From: Methylobacterium radiotolerans JCM 2831
GTDB lineage: Bacteria > Pseudomonadota > Alphaproteobacteria > Rhizobiales > Beijerinckiaceae
NCBI RefSeq assembly: GCF_000019725.1
Contig: NC_010505.1
Location: 5,936,001 to 6,000,000 of the forward strand
Direction: 5' to 3'
Length of the DNA: 64,000 nt
The translations under genes were made by a program, and so were the position numbers. The notes beneath the pieces were generated by a model. The model saw nothing but the letters and a program-made list of their open reading frames with translations. It was not told the DNA's origin and ran no database searches. Position 1 is the first letter of the stretch; each line of letters begins with the position of its first letter. Positions 56,272-64,000 of this stretch are shown one piece after another.

Positions 56272-58581
56272 TCAAAATGCCAGCCGCATGCCGCCGACGA
56301 TGTTCCGCGGAGCACCCGCGAAGACCGAGCCCGTGGTGGTCGCCAGCACGGCGGCGCCGTTCTGGAGGCCGGTGGTGCCGCTAATCCCGTTGGCGAGGTT
56401 CTGCGCGGAGGCGACGTAGGTCGTGTCGAACAGGTTGCGAACCTCGACGTACAGGCTGAGCCGCTTCGCGTAGCCGCCGGTCAGCTCCGTGGCGTAGTGC
56501 AGGTTGGCGTTGACGACCGCGAAGCCCGGGGCCTTCAGCAGGTTGGCGTTGTCGAGGTAGAAGTCGCCCTGGACGACCGTCTCCACGAAGGCGCCGAGAC
56601 CCGCGAGCGGTCCGCTCGGCACGTCGTAGCCGAGGCGGGCCAGGAGCTGGTGGGCCGGAACCCCGGGGATCCGGTTCCCCGCCCGGTCGAACGACCGGGT
56701 CAGGCTGCCGGCGCTGAGCTGCTCGGTGTAGCGGGTGTAGATCTGGTCGTCGAACGTGTAGGCCAGCGTCCCGCGCCAGCCGGGCGCGAAGGCCCAGTCG
56801 GCGCCGACCTCGACGCCGCGATGCTCCGAGGCGGGCGCGTTGAACGTGTAGGCGAGGAGGCCGGCCCCCGGCGATTGCGAGACCAGCTCGTTGCGGAAGA
56901 ACTCGTAGAACCCGGTCACGCTCAGGCGGAGATCGGTCATCGGGCTCCACTCGGCGCCGAGATCGAAGCCGAGATTCTCCTGAGTCTGGAGCTGCGTGTT
57001 GTTTCCGGGCAGCCCGGCCGGGGTGATGAACAGGTTGCTGGCGGCCGGCGTGGTGTAGCCGGTGGCGACCCGGCCGCGCAGCGCCCAGGCCGCGTCCGGC
57101 CGGTAGACCAGGGCCAGCTCGGGGGCGACGTTGAGGAAGGACCGGTTCGCGTCCGCCACCGTCCGCGTCGTGCCGCTCGCCGCGTACGCGTAGGCGATGT
57201 TGCGCCCGGTGATCGAGGTGGTCTCGGCGCTCAGGCCGAGGATGCCGGTCCACTGATCCGACAGCGCCAGCTCGAGCCGCGCCCGGCCGCCGAGATTCGA
57301 CTGCACCGCCGCCTGATCGCCGATCAGCGCCCCCAGGCGCGGGCCGTCGTAGGGGGCCCGGTTGAAGGTGGTGATGTGATTGTCGATGGTGTTGTAGGCC
57401 AGCGCGACGTAGCCGGTTGCCGGCAGGCCGAACAGGTCGCCCCGCCGGGTCAGGTCGGTCAAGAAGTTCCAGGACGGGTAAGAGCCCCGCGACGAGGTCG
57501 TGTAGAACGGCTGATCGAAGTTGCGCTCGTCGAACCCGAGCTGCGTGCGCCAGGTGGTGAACGCGTCGATGTCGTGCTCCCAGCGGGCGGCCACGATGGT
57601 CCGGCGGTCGTTGCGCCCGAAGCCGCCCTCGTCGGCCGTCACCGGCACGGTCGCGCCGAATGCCCCGTTCCGGAACAGGTTGAAGGTGGTGCAGCCCGGG
57701 GCCGCGCTCGCTGCGGCGGCGCAGCCGCGCTGGTACGGGTTGATCCGGTACTGGGCCAGGGATGCGCGGGCGGGCAGGTTGGCGTCGAGGGTGTTGTTGA
57801 TCACCTTCAGGGTGAAGCGGTTGTCCGGCGTCGGAGTGTAGCTCGCGAGCAGATTGATGGTCTGCGTGTCGTAGCTGGCGTGGTCCTGGTAGCCGTTGGC
57901 GTGGACGTCGCTGGCGAACAGGCTGATCTCGAACGGGCCGCTGACGCCGCCGACGGTGAAGTAGTTGCTGAGGTAGCCGAAGCTGCCGGCATCCACCCCG
58001 ATCTCGTAGCCGTCGATCTCGCGACCGGTGCGCGTCCGGAACGCGATGGCGCCCCCGGTGGCGTAGTTGCCGAAGAGCGGCGATTGCGGCCCGCGGAACA
58101 CGTCGATCCGGCCGTAGGCGCGGGGGTCCGTGAGATCGAAGCGCGACGCGCCGTCCGGCTGGGTGAGGATGAAGCCGTCCTCCAGGACGACGGTGTTCTT
58201 GATCACCCCGGTGGAGCGGGCGTTGTTGCCGCGGATCGAGATGACGACGTCGCGGCCGCCGTTCCCCTGCCGCACCGTGACGCCAGGGCTGTTCACCAGG
58301 ACCGATCCGATGCTGGTTGCCGGGCGGTTCGCGATCGTGTCGTCCCGGCCGATACCGGTCACGATCTCGCCGACAGGGTGCTCGATGACCGCGGGCGCCG
58401 AGCCCGGCGGCGCCGCCACGCCGAAGGGCGGCGCGGCACTCCGGCCCGCGGCGGGCGCGGCCTCGCCCTCCACGGAGAGTTCCTCGAGGGTCACGGCGGT
58501 CTGGCCGAGGGCGGGGAGGGGGCTTCCGGCGAGCAGGAGCGCGAGGGCGGCGCCGCACAGGACGGTCTGGTCGGAGGTCAT
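56272..58581 (-). CDS. TonB-dependent outer membrane receptor
   Basis: A 769-aa receptor. A signal peptide (ending LPALGQ) precedes a plug domain at about 55-185 (PGVTVRQGNGGRDVVISIRG, RIDVFRGPQSPLFGNYATGG). A 22-strand barrel follows, ending in phenylalanine (GGMRLAF) as needed for BAM assembly. Substrate unknown; the PepSY and DUF2946-like genes upstream suggest a metal chelate, probably a siderophore or copper ligand. Last gene of the operon. Confidence 0.92.
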   Translation of the reverse strand: MTSDQTVLCGAALALLLAGSPLPALGQTAVTLEELSVEGEAAPAAGRSAAPPFGVAAPPGSAPAVIEHPVGEIVTGIGRDDTIANRPATSIGSVLVNSPGVTVRQGNGGRDVVISIRGNNARSTGVIKNTVVLEDGFILTQPDGASRFDLTDPRAYGRIDVFRGPQSPLFGNYATGGAIAFRTRTGREIDGYEIGVDAGSFGYLSNYFTVGGVSGPFEISLFASDVHANGYQDHASYDTQTINLLASYTPTPDNRFTLKVINNTLDANLPARASLAQYRINPYQRGCAAAASAAPGCTTFNLFRNGAFGATVPVTADEGGFGRNDRRTIVAARWEHDIDAFTTWRTQLGFDERNFDQPFYTTSSRGSYPSWNFLTDLTRRGDLFGLPATGYVALAYNTIDNHITTFNRAPYDGPRLGALIGDQAAVQSNLGGRARLELALSDQWTGILGLSAETTSITGRNIAYAYAASGTTRTVADANRSFLNVAPELALVYRPDAAWALRGRVATGYTTPAASNLFITPAGLPGNNTQLQTQENLGFDLGAEWSPMTDLRLSVTGFYEFFRNELVSQSPGAGLLAYTFNAPASEHRGVEVGADWAFAPGWRGTLAYTFDDQIYTRYTEQLSAGSLTRSFDRAGNRIPGVPAHQLLARLGYDVPSGPLAGLGAFVETVVQGDFYLDNANLLKAPGFAVVNANLHYATELTGGYAKRLSLYVEVRNLFDTTYVASAQNLANGISGTTGLQNGAAVLATTTGSVFAGAPRNIVGGMRLAF

Positions 58582-58637
58582 CGGAGGTCTCGTCTGATCG
58601 AAGGGGCGAGCGGCGGCGCCACCCGGAGGAAGGGCGA

Positions 58638-59036
58638 TCAGGCGGAGCGGGGCGGCCCGCGGGGCTGGCCGACGATGATGGGGACCGACGCGGCCCGGAC
58701 AGGGGGCGGGATCGGCCACGCCACCGCTGTCCAGCGCAGGCGGCGCGCGAGGCCGGGCGAGGCCGGGAGGAGCGGCGGGACGGCGCCGGCGCGACACAGC
58801 CCGCAGAGGGCGCAGGACCCCGTTGCCGGCGCGTGCAGGCCGATGGCGACGTCCCCGACCTGATCCGACGCGTGCCCGCACAGGATCTGGCCGGGCAGCA
58901 CGCCCCGATCCGCCTGCGCCATCCGGAGCGCGACGGCCGGTGCGAGCGCCTGGATCCAGAGCGCGAGCACGATCAGCACCGCGCCCGGAAGACCCGGACG
59001 CCCGCGTCTCAGGCGCGGAGGCTTGTGCACGGGCAC
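58638..59036 (-). CDS. DUF2946-like Cys/His protein
   Basis: A 132-aa protein with an N-terminal helix (LPGAVLIVLALWIQALAPAV). A metal-ligand-like region (ILCGHASDQ, then CALCGLCRAGA) follows, with a low-complexity tail. DUF2946 proteins are small exported proteins often linked with copper or other metals. Sits between the PepSY and TonB receptor genes. Confidence 0.75.
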   Translation of the reverse strand: MPVHKPPRLRRGRPGLPGAVLIVLALWIQALAPAVALRMAQADRGVLPGQILCGHASDQVGDVAIGLHAPATGSCALCGLCRAGAVPPLLPASPGLARRLRWTAVAWPIPPPVRAASVPIIVGQPRGPPRSA

Positions 59037-59055
59037 GGCGCCCGCTCGTACCGGA

Positions 59056-60435
59056 TCAGTGCGCCCACCGCCTTCGGAGCCGGCCCGCGGCGAGGTCGAA
59101 GCCGATCATGGCGGCGATGGCGAGCCCGGTCAGCGGGAAGAGCGCCCCGAGCCCGAGGATGATCACGGTCACCGTCGCGGCCACCCGCCGGTCGCGCGGC
59201 CAGGGCGGCACGCCGAGGCCGCCGGCCGGGCGCCGCTTCCACCACATCGTTCCGGCGGTGACGGCGAGCAGGATGGTGGCGAGGCAGAAGCCCAGCATCG
59301 CGAACTGGTTCGCGCGGCCCCAGTGCTCGCCCTTGTGGATGCCGATCCCGTACTGAATCGCCCGGCCGACGGGTCCGAGATCGCCGAAGCGGACGTCCAC
59401 CAGCGGGCGGCCGGAATACTGGTCGAGGGTCAGGACCCGCTGCCGCGTGACGTCGCGCGGGTAGATTGCGGCGGCGTAGACGCCGTCCGCGCCGACGGGC
59501 AGCGCCAGCTCGAAGCCGCGGGGCATTCCCAGACTTCGGAGGATCGCCACGGCGTCGTCGATGCCGACGCTCGCGGCCGCGGCGGCCGGCGCCGAGCGCG
59601 GCACGGGCGCGTCCTGCAGAGTCCAGCCGGCATCTTCCAGCCGGTCGCGTAGAGGCACCGTCGAGACCGGCCGGTTCGCCCAGAGCGCGGCCGGCTGGCC
59701 GAGGCCGGCGGCGTTGGACCACGCGCGCAGCTCCTGTCCCCACCAGATCGACCAGGGCAGGCCGGTCAGCGCCAGGAAGAGCAGCCCGCCGCCGGCGACG
59801 AACCCGGTGACGGCGTGAAGGTCGCGCCACCACACGCGCCGGCGCGGGCCGGCGCGCAGGGTCACGACGCCGCCCATCCGGCCGCGGGGCCACCACAGGT
59901 ACGCGCCCGTCACCACCAGGATGATCGCGAAGCCCGCGACGATCTCGATGACGGCGTTCGCCAGGGGGCCGACCAGCACGAGGCTGTGCAGCCCGCGGAC
60001 CACCGCCATGAGCTCGCGGTCCCGGTCGACCCGGTCGAGCACGTCGCCGGTATACGGATTCAGGTAGACGTGGATCCGGCGCTCGCCCGAAGCGAGGGTG
60101 ACGCGTGCCGCGGCGTCCGGCGAGGCCGGGTCGGTGTAGGTGACGGGCGCGGCGTCCGGCACGGCCTGCAGCGCGTTGAAGATCAGCCGGTCCGGACCCA
60201 TCGGCGCCGTCTCGCTCGGCGCGACCCGGGTCCGGTACGCGAACAGGCTGCCGTTGATCTCGTCCTTGAACAGGTAGAGCGCGCCGGTGGCCGAGAGGCT
60301 GATCAGGAACGGAAGGCACAGCAGGCCCGCGTAGAAGTGCCACCGCCAGACGGCCCGATAGACGGCGTCGCGGGACAGTCGCCGCGTGGCGGCCGCCCCG
60401 TATGCGGGGGCGTCGCCGTGGAGAACAATCGACAT
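59056..60435 (-). CDS. PepSY-associated transmembrane protein
   Basis: A 459-aa inner membrane protein. The first helix (FYAGLLCLPFLISLSATGAL) and three or four later ones include IEIVAGFAIILVVTGAYLWW. A periplasmic PepSY-like domain is followed by the HKGEHWGRANQFAMLGFC motif. This family (DUF for iron-regulated membrane proteins, PiuB-like) accompanies TonB siderophore receptors and probably reduces or transports iron. Second gene of the operon. Confidence 0.9.
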   Translation of the reverse strand: MSIVLHGDAPAYGAAATRRLSRDAVYRAVWRWHFYAGLLCLPFLISLSATGALYLFKDEINGSLFAYRTRVAPSETAPMGPDRLIFNALQAVPDAAPVTYTDPASPDAAARVTLASGERRIHVYLNPYTGDVLDRVDRDRELMAVVRGLHSLVLVGPLANAVIEIVAGFAIILVVTGAYLWWPRGRMGGVVTLRAGPRRRVWWRDLHAVTGFVAGGGLLFLALTGLPWSIWWGQELRAWSNAAGLGQPAALWANRPVSTVPLRDRLEDAGWTLQDAPVPRSAPAAAAASVGIDDAVAILRSLGMPRGFELALPVGADGVYAAAIYPRDVTRQRVLTLDQYSGRPLVDVRFGDLGPVGRAIQYGIGIHKGEHWGRANQFAMLGFCLATILLAVTAGTMWWKRRPAGGLGVPPWPRDRRVAATVTVIILGLGALFPLTGLAIAAMIGFDLAAGRLRRRWAH

Positions 60436-60474
60436 GATGGGAGGTCCGGGCCTGAACGATCGGGAGCGGGATCG

Positions 60475-60834
60475 TCAGGCTTCCGGTGGACCTCGCGCGG
60501 TGCCGGTCGAGGCCGGCGGCCCGGTCGTCGGGATCTCGGATTCGGGGCGCCACGCGCAGCGCGTCGCGGGCGCGGCGGGCCAGGCGGCAGCGGTCGGGTC
60601 GATGGTCGGAAGCGCCAGCGCTCCGGCCTGCACGACCGTGCAGCAGGGATGGACGTGCACCACCGTGCCGACGGGGTCGCCCGAGGCGTGCCCGGCGCAG
60701 ATCACCGCGTCCGGATCGTTCCAGGCTCGGGCCGGGGTGGCGAAGCCCAGGAACGCTTGGAGCAGCAGCGCGTAGAGCGCGACCAAGCCGATGATCGCGC
60801 GCCCTCGAACCGTGAGAGGCAGGCACCGGCGCAT
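60475..60834 (-). CDS. DUF2946-like exported Cys/His protein
   Basis: A 119-aa protein, first gene of the metal operon. An N-terminal helix (IIGLVALYALLLQAFLGFAT) precedes ICAGHASGDP and HVHPCCTV. This Cys-His-Cys-Cys spacing suggests metal binding. The remainder is low complexity. Confidence 0.7.
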   Translation of the reverse strand: MRRCLPLTVRGRAIIGLVALYALLLQAFLGFATPARAWNDPDAVICAGHASGDPVGTVVHVHPCCTVVQAGALALPTIDPTAAAWPAAPATRCAWRPESEIPTTGPPASTGTARGPPEA

Positions 60835-60955
60835 CCGGCGATCTAGGCGGCCGCGCGGCGGCGCGTCAACGGGCGATGACTGCCGGACCGTGCCCGACCC
60901 CGCTCGATTTCTGCGGATCGCTGCAGGATGAGAGAGACGTGCTGGGCCGCAAGCA

Positions 60956-60988
60956 AGAAAAAACCCGCCGGATCTGAGATCGGGCGGG
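60956..60988 (-). terminator. Rho-independent terminator of tRNA-Gln
   Basis: A 12-base stem (60964-60975 / 60977-60988, one mismatch) followed on the minus strand by TTTTTT. It starts 10 bases after the tRNA-Gln 3' end. Confidence 0.85.
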
Positions 60989-60997
60989 CCGGCGCGG

Positions 60998-61071
60998 TGG
61001 CTGGGGGACCTGGATTCGAACCAGGACTAGAGGAGTCAGAGTCCACCGTTCTACCGTTAAACTATCCCCCA
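60998..61071 (-). tRNA. tRNA-Gln (CTG)
   Basis: A 74-base minus-strand tRNA. Acceptor TGGGGGA/TCCCCCA has the U1-A72 pair usual for tRNA-Gln; anticodon loop CTCTGAC gives CTG; T-arm TCCTGGTTCGAATCCAGGT; CCA encoded. One mismatch is seen in the anticodon stem. Confidence 0.93.
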
Positions 61072-61249
61072 ATCAGCCGTGAACCCTGCTCATCCGGTGT
61101 CGGAGATGGCGGGGTAGAGCCCGCAGCGCATCGAGCGGCTCCGGGCGTGGGCGGTGAGATAGGCGGAATGCTTCGGGAGGTCAACCGGTTGTTCTGCTGT
61201 TGACGCAGCCTCCGCCGCGGCCGTAACCGTGAGGTCGCGGATGCCGCCA

Positions 61250-61339
61250 GGAAGGGTGGCCGAGTGGTTTAAGGCAGCGGTCTTGAAAACCGCCGTGGGG
61301 GCAACTCCACCGTGGGTTCGAATCCCACCCCTTCCGCCA
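61250..61339 (+). tRNA. tRNA-Ser (TGA)
   Basis: A 90-base class II tRNA with a long variable arm (GCCGTGGGGGCAACTCCACC). Acceptor GGAAGGG/CCCTTCC; anticodon loop CTTGAAA gives TGA; CCA encoded. Followed at once by genes of island or phage character, so its 3' end is a likely attachment site. Confidence 0.96.
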
Positions 61340-61418
61340 GCGGGCATTGAGCGCGAAGAGAAATTTCCGCCGGCCGGCGGTTCACCCCACCATCTGCCCC
61401 ACCAGCTGACGGGAATCG

Positions 61419-61679
61419 ATGGCCAAGGAACCCCCGACCGTCTCCGAGCTGCGCAAGGCAGCCGAGGTCACCGACCAAGAGATCGACGCCGCGGTCGATG
61501 CGGTGCTCGCGGATCTCGCCACCGAATCATACCCGCTCGCGAAGGGCTGGACGCTCGACCTCGTCGAGACCATCCGCACCAACACGCGCGCGGCCGAGGC
61601 GCTGACCACCGACAAGCCGGCCTGGAAGCGGAACATGGTCCGGACCGCGATCCTGCTGGCCCATCCGGTGAAGGCGTAG
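61419..61679 (+). CDS. 86-aa protein of unknown function
   Basis: A soluble acidic protein; TVSELRKAAEVTDQEIDAAV and VETIRTNTRAAEALTTD suggest a small helical bundle. First gene after tRNA-Ser. No family recognised; likely part of the integrated element. Confidence 0.7.
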   Translation: MAKEPPTVSELRKAAEVTDQEIDAAVDAVLADLATESYPLAKGWTLDLVETIRTNTRAAEALTTDKPAWKRNMVRTAILLAHPVKA

Positions 61680-61682
61680 GCG

Positions 61683-61892
61683 ATGCCGGGCCCGGCCAAC
61701 AGCAACGCCGAGCCTGAGACCTATGACATGCGTCCGGACGATGAGGGCTGGACGGTCTACGCCGTCAGCACGGACGAGCCGGCCCGGGTCAACGGCGTGC
61801 GACAGACCGGCCTCGACATGGAGAAGGCCGACGATCTCGTAGACCTGCTGAACCGCCTCGCGCGGCAGAAGGGCGGAGATGCCTCGACATGA
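61683..61892 (+). CDS. 69-aa protein of unknown function
   Basis: A small acidic protein, WTVYAVSTDEPARVNGVRQT, then EKADDLVDLLNRLA. Starts three bases after the preceding stop and overlaps the next gene by four bases (ATGA). No domain recognised. Confidence 0.65.
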   Translation: MPGPANSNAEPETYDMRPDDEGWTVYAVSTDEPARVNGVRQTGLDMEKADDLVDLLNRLARQKGGDAST

Positions 61893-62098
61893 GCGATGGC
61901 CACCACCCGGTTCGCTGGCAGGAGGCCGATCCAATCATGGAGGCGGTCGACGCGCTGTTAGCCGCGAAGGTCCCCGTCGTGCCGATCGGCGAGGAGCTCG
62001 AGCGCTGGCAGATCGGCGACCTGATCTTCTCCGATGCGGATCTGTGGCGCCTCGCCGCGAGCCGAGGCCTGGTCGAGGACGCCGAGCGCTCCCTGTGA
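61889..62098 (+). CDS. 69-aa protein of unknown function
   Basis: A small acidic protein (PIMEAVDALLAAKVPVVPIG, then WQIGDLIFSDADLWRLAASR). Overlaps both neighbours by four bases, so the set is translationally coupled. Typical of phage or island accessory genes. Confidence 0.65.
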   Translation: MSDGHHPVRWQEADPIMEAVDALLAAKVPVVPIGEELERWQIGDLIFSDADLWRLAASRGLVEDAERSL

Positions 62099-62373
62099 CC
62101 TTCGTCTGGCGTCGCACCTTCCCTGACACACACCACGACTTCGTGGCCGAGGAGGCTGGCCAGCACGTCGGCCGCATCAAGCGGATCGACGGCGGCCCGC
62201 AGAACGGCACGTGGACCTGGAGCTGCACGGGCTGCCAGCGCGGGCACGAGGCCGAGGGCGTCCGGCCGCTCAACGGCGAGGCCCCGACCCGGGACGAGGC
62301 GATCGAAGCGCTGGCCGCCGCGTGGTCCCGTGCGAAGGCGTGGGGCGCTCGGACTGGCTTGTCTCTGATATAA
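62095..62373 (+). CDS. 92-aa protein of unknown function
   Basis: GTG start overlapping the previous stop (GTGA). VTFVWRRTFPDTHHDFVAEE, then a two-cysteine WSCTGCQRGHEAEG motif that may bind metal. The end (LSLI) marks an abrupt transition to AT-rich DNA. Confidence 0.65.
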   Translation: MTFVWRRTFPDTHHDFVAEEAGQHVGRIKRIDGGPQNGTWTWSCTGCQRGHEAEGVRPLNGEAPTRDEAIEALAAAWSRAKAWGARTGLSLI

Positions 62374-62405
62374 TAGTAACCGGCCAGAAATTGAGGGCAT
62401 ATTTT

Positions 62406-62984
62406 ATGGATATATTGCAATTTATAGCGAACATAGTTGGATCGCTTGCTTGGCCATCTGTCGTGGCATTTGTCTTATACTTGGTTCGCCATCAACTGGC
62501 GGCACTCGCTAAGCGCGTAGAGGAAATAACATTCCCAGGTGGCGGCGGCGCGAAGTTCCGCGATGAGGTCCGTGATGTTCAGACCAAGCTGGAAAATATC
62601 ACCGAAAGCGATCCGGAGGCTGCGGGCGCTAAACTGCCTCGGATACGCAACGAGACACCGAGAGAGAAAATTCGCAATCGGTTCGCCGACCTTGAGAACG
62701 AAATGTCTCTAATATTAGCGCAGTTGCCGTTGGAAGTGAGAAGGCAGCCGTCCGATTTTATTTTCTACGATCTCAGAGAGTTTAAGAGTTCTTTCCCGTT
62801 GTACGATCTGTATTCGAGGATAAGGGAGCTAAATAATATGGCTCTTTATGCCGATGAGAAAGCGCTTAGCGAGAATGATGCCCGAGAGTTTGACGAACTA
62901 TGCGCAACTTTCTTAGAGGCATTTAAAATACAGTTCGAGGAATTTAAAAAACGTCTGGCAAAGGAGCCGGCCGGTAGCGAGTGA
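62406..62984 (+). CDS. AT-rich gene for a membrane-anchored coiled-coil protein
   Basis: A 192-aa protein. One N-terminal helix (FIANIVGSLAWPSVVAFVLY) is followed by a charged helical body (KRVEEITFPGGGGAKFRDEV, NRFADLENEMSLILAQLPLE) ending AKEPAGSE. The gene is far richer in AT than anything else in the window, with codons such as AAA, ATA and TTA. It was therefore acquired recently. Similar proteins occur as accessory genes in phages and islands, with no firm function. Confidence 0.75.
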   Translation: MDILQFIANIVGSLAWPSVVAFVLYLVRHQLAALAKRVEEITFPGGGGAKFRDEVRDVQTKLENITESDPEAAGAKLPRIRNETPREKIRNRFADLENEMSLILAQLPLEVRRQPSDFIFYDLREFKSSFPLYDLYSRIRELNNMALYADEKALSENDAREFDELCATFLEAFKIQFEEFKKRLAKEPAGSE

Positions 62985-63010
62985 CGCTTCTTGGTTCAGA
63001 AAATCGAAAA

Positions 63011-63034
63011 GCGCCCCGGCCAAAGCCGGGGCGC
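63011..63034. terminator. Terminator between convergent genes
   Basis: A perfect 10-base stem GCGCCCCGGC / GCCGGGGCGC with a four-base loop. On the minus strand it is followed by TTTTCGATTTTC, so it chiefly ends the phage-like minus-strand transcript. It also separates it from the AT-rich gene. Confidence 0.8.
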
Positions 63035-63068
63035 CAAGATAGTGTGAAGCATAATGTGAAGTGGCCGG

Positions 63069-63425
63069 TCAGTCGGGCGGCCGCCGCATGAAAGCCTTCA
63101 GCATCGCCTCGCGGGTCTCTGCCATCTCGCTACGCACCGACGTCACCATGTCGTCGATGCGCCGCTCCAAGCGGGTGATGACGTCGCCGGTCACGTAGGT
63201 CCGCGCCACTTCGATCTTGAAGGCGTTCAGCTTATCCTCGAGCGAGCGTATCTCGAGCTTGGCCGCGGCCATGTCGATCGTGAGCGGCGAGACCGCTTCC
63301 TTCGTGCCGGTGCGCAGCTTCCCGATGATCCAGTCCGCGCCCTTGCCGAGCGCGATCAGGAACAGCGCGAGCGCGATGAGCTGCGCCCAGGTGATCGGCC
63401 CGGGCGACAGGAAGGACGTGTCCAT
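63069..63425 (-). CDS. Phage-type membrane-anchored coiled-coil protein
   Basis: A 118-aa protein. One N-terminal helix (WAQLIALALFLIALGKGADW) is followed by a coiled coil (AAAKLEIRSLEDKLNAFKIE, then RLERRIDDMVTSVRSEM). Small proteins of this layout often sit beside holins in phage lysis cassettes. It is 103 bases after the holin-like gene. Confidence 0.65.
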   Translation of the reverse strand: MDTSFLSPGPITWAQLIALALFLIALGKGADWIIGKLRTGTKEAVSPLTIDMAAAKLEIRSLEDKLNAFKIEVARTYVTGDVITRLERRIDDMVTSVRSEMAETREAMLKAFMRRPPD

Positions 63426-63528
63426 GGCGGCGGTCTTTCGCGGCCTACCCCCGCGGCGGGGGAGGGGTTGAGTTGCAGAACCGGCCGGCCGTGAGAGGCA
63501 AGCTGGCTTGTGTGCAGCGGATGAGAGG

Positions 63529-63951
63529 CTACTTGCCGAAGATCCTACGGAAGGTCGGTGCGATGCCGGCGACGCCGATCACGGCCATGACGATCGACCA
63601 TTCCATCGCGTCGTAGGGCGCTGGCAGCTTCGCGACCTGCCAGTTGAACCGGAAGGTGCTGTCGAGGACGATCGCGCCGAAGTGGATCATGCAGAGCCCG
63701 AACGCCGTCGGGATCATCCAGGCCGTCCAAGGCGAGAGGTGCTGCTCGGCGCGCTCCTGCGCGATCACCTTGCGCTCCTCGACGTAGGCGGTGAGCTGCG
63801 CCTGGGCGACCGTGACGTCGCCGGTGACGTTCTGGCCGTTCGTCAGCACCCCGTTGTCGGAGCGCTTGCTCAGATAGGCGAGCACCGGCGCGACGATGCC
63901 GGAGCCGAGCAGCTTCACGAGGAAGCCGCCGATCAGGGACGGGAACGGCAT
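63529..63951 (-). CDS. Holin-like phage membrane protein
   Basis: A 140-aa protein. Hydrophobic segments are at about 9-25 (FLVKLLGSGIVAPVLAYL), 75-95 (WMIPTAFGLCMIHFGAIVL) and 118-133 (WSIVMAVIGVAGIAP). The middle carries charged stretches (AYVEERKVIAQERAEQ). The pattern matches the three-TM holin family found in alphaproteobacterial prophages. Its ATG overlaps the stop of an upstream gene (TGATG). Confidence 0.75.
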   Translation of the reverse strand: MPFPSLIGGFLVKLLGSGIVAPVLAYLSKRSDNGVLTNGQNVTGDVTVAQAQLTAYVEERKVIAQERAEQHLSPWTAWMIPTAFGLCMIHFGAIVLDSTFRFNWQVAKLPAPYDAMEWSIVMAVIGVAGIAPTFRRIFGK

Positions 63952-64000
63952 CAGCGCGGCCCTCCGGTGGGCGGCCCGACCATGGCGAGTCGCCGGATCA
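63951..64000 (-). CDS. C-terminal end of a gene running off the window
   Basis: A minus-strand frame enters at the window edge and ends at a TGA overlapping the holin-like ATG. It gives IRRLAMVGPPTGGPR. The TGATG coupling is typical of phage operons, so this is probably the end of a lysis or tail gene. Identity unknown. Confidence 0.4.
   Translation of the reverse strand, partial: IRRLAMVGPPTGGPR

Noticed and set aside
62359..62374. Full sigma-70 promoter before the AT-rich gene
   Set aside because: A TATAAT is present at 62369 but no acceptable -35 element lies at the right distance, so it was not listed as a promoter.

Overview
The window is about 64 kb of very GC-rich chromosomal DNA from an alphaproteobacterium of the Hyphomicrobiales. 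It is most likely a Methylobacterium or Methylorubrum. The reasons are the ldtR-like/DUF6163/hemB/RDD/bpt neighbourhood, a FYDLN-type zinc-ribbon protein next to aroA-cmk, a BcsS-type protein, a class II EPSP synthase, alphaproteobacterial RpoH, and NepR/EcfG-type general stress response signals. There are six tRNA genes (two Ala-GGC, Lys-TTT, Glu-CTC, Gln-CTG, Ser-TGA). I saw no rRNA, CRISPR array or intact transposase.

Layout. 1-4.6 kb: alaS and three small secreted proteins. 4.7-11.3 kb: a pyruvate dehydrogenase operon on the minus strand (homodimeric E1, E2, and a lipoyl-domain E3) with a divergent Lrp/AsnC regulator. A palindromic repeat is inserted in frame in the E2 linker. 11.4-14.6 kb: tandem tRNA-Ala, FYDLN protein, aroA-cmk, tRNA-Lys. 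14.6-24.2 kb: small secreted and membrane proteins, an AlgX/AlgJ-like protein, PilZ, DUF1236, a formyltransferase, a FeS photolyase, BcsS and ExoD. 24.2-36.8 kb: a housekeeping block with a MarR regulator, DUF6163, hemB, RDD, bpt, purB, D-amino-acid aminotransferase, purA, rpoH, rluD and tRNA-Glu. 36.8-43.1 kb: a sparsely coding accessory stretch with a beta-helix surface protein carrying an in-frame stop, an NPDV-repeat protein and a methyltransferase.

43.1-50.3 kb: a stress cluster. It holds a sigma factor whose N-terminus resembles the anti-sigma factor NepR, a triple-PAS LuxR regulator behind a textbook EcfG promoter, three CsbD-like proteins, a multi-pass membrane protein, a membrane-anchored TAXI binding protein and a YidB-like protein. 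50.3-56.1 kb: a tightly overlapping minus-strand operon. Two ABC_sub_bind-type periplasmic binding proteins bracket a membrane histidine kinase, a stand-alone receiver and a receiver-adenylate cyclase, with no transporter permease or ATPase in the window. This is the strongest candidate for an undescribed signalling system. 56.3-60.8 kb: a TonB receptor/PepSY/DUF2946-like operon, probably for metal uptake.

60.9-64 kb: tRNA-Gln and tRNA-Ser, then small tightly packed genes, one strikingly AT-rich gene, and holin-like phage genes. The window probably ends inside a prophage or island integrated at tRNA-Ser.
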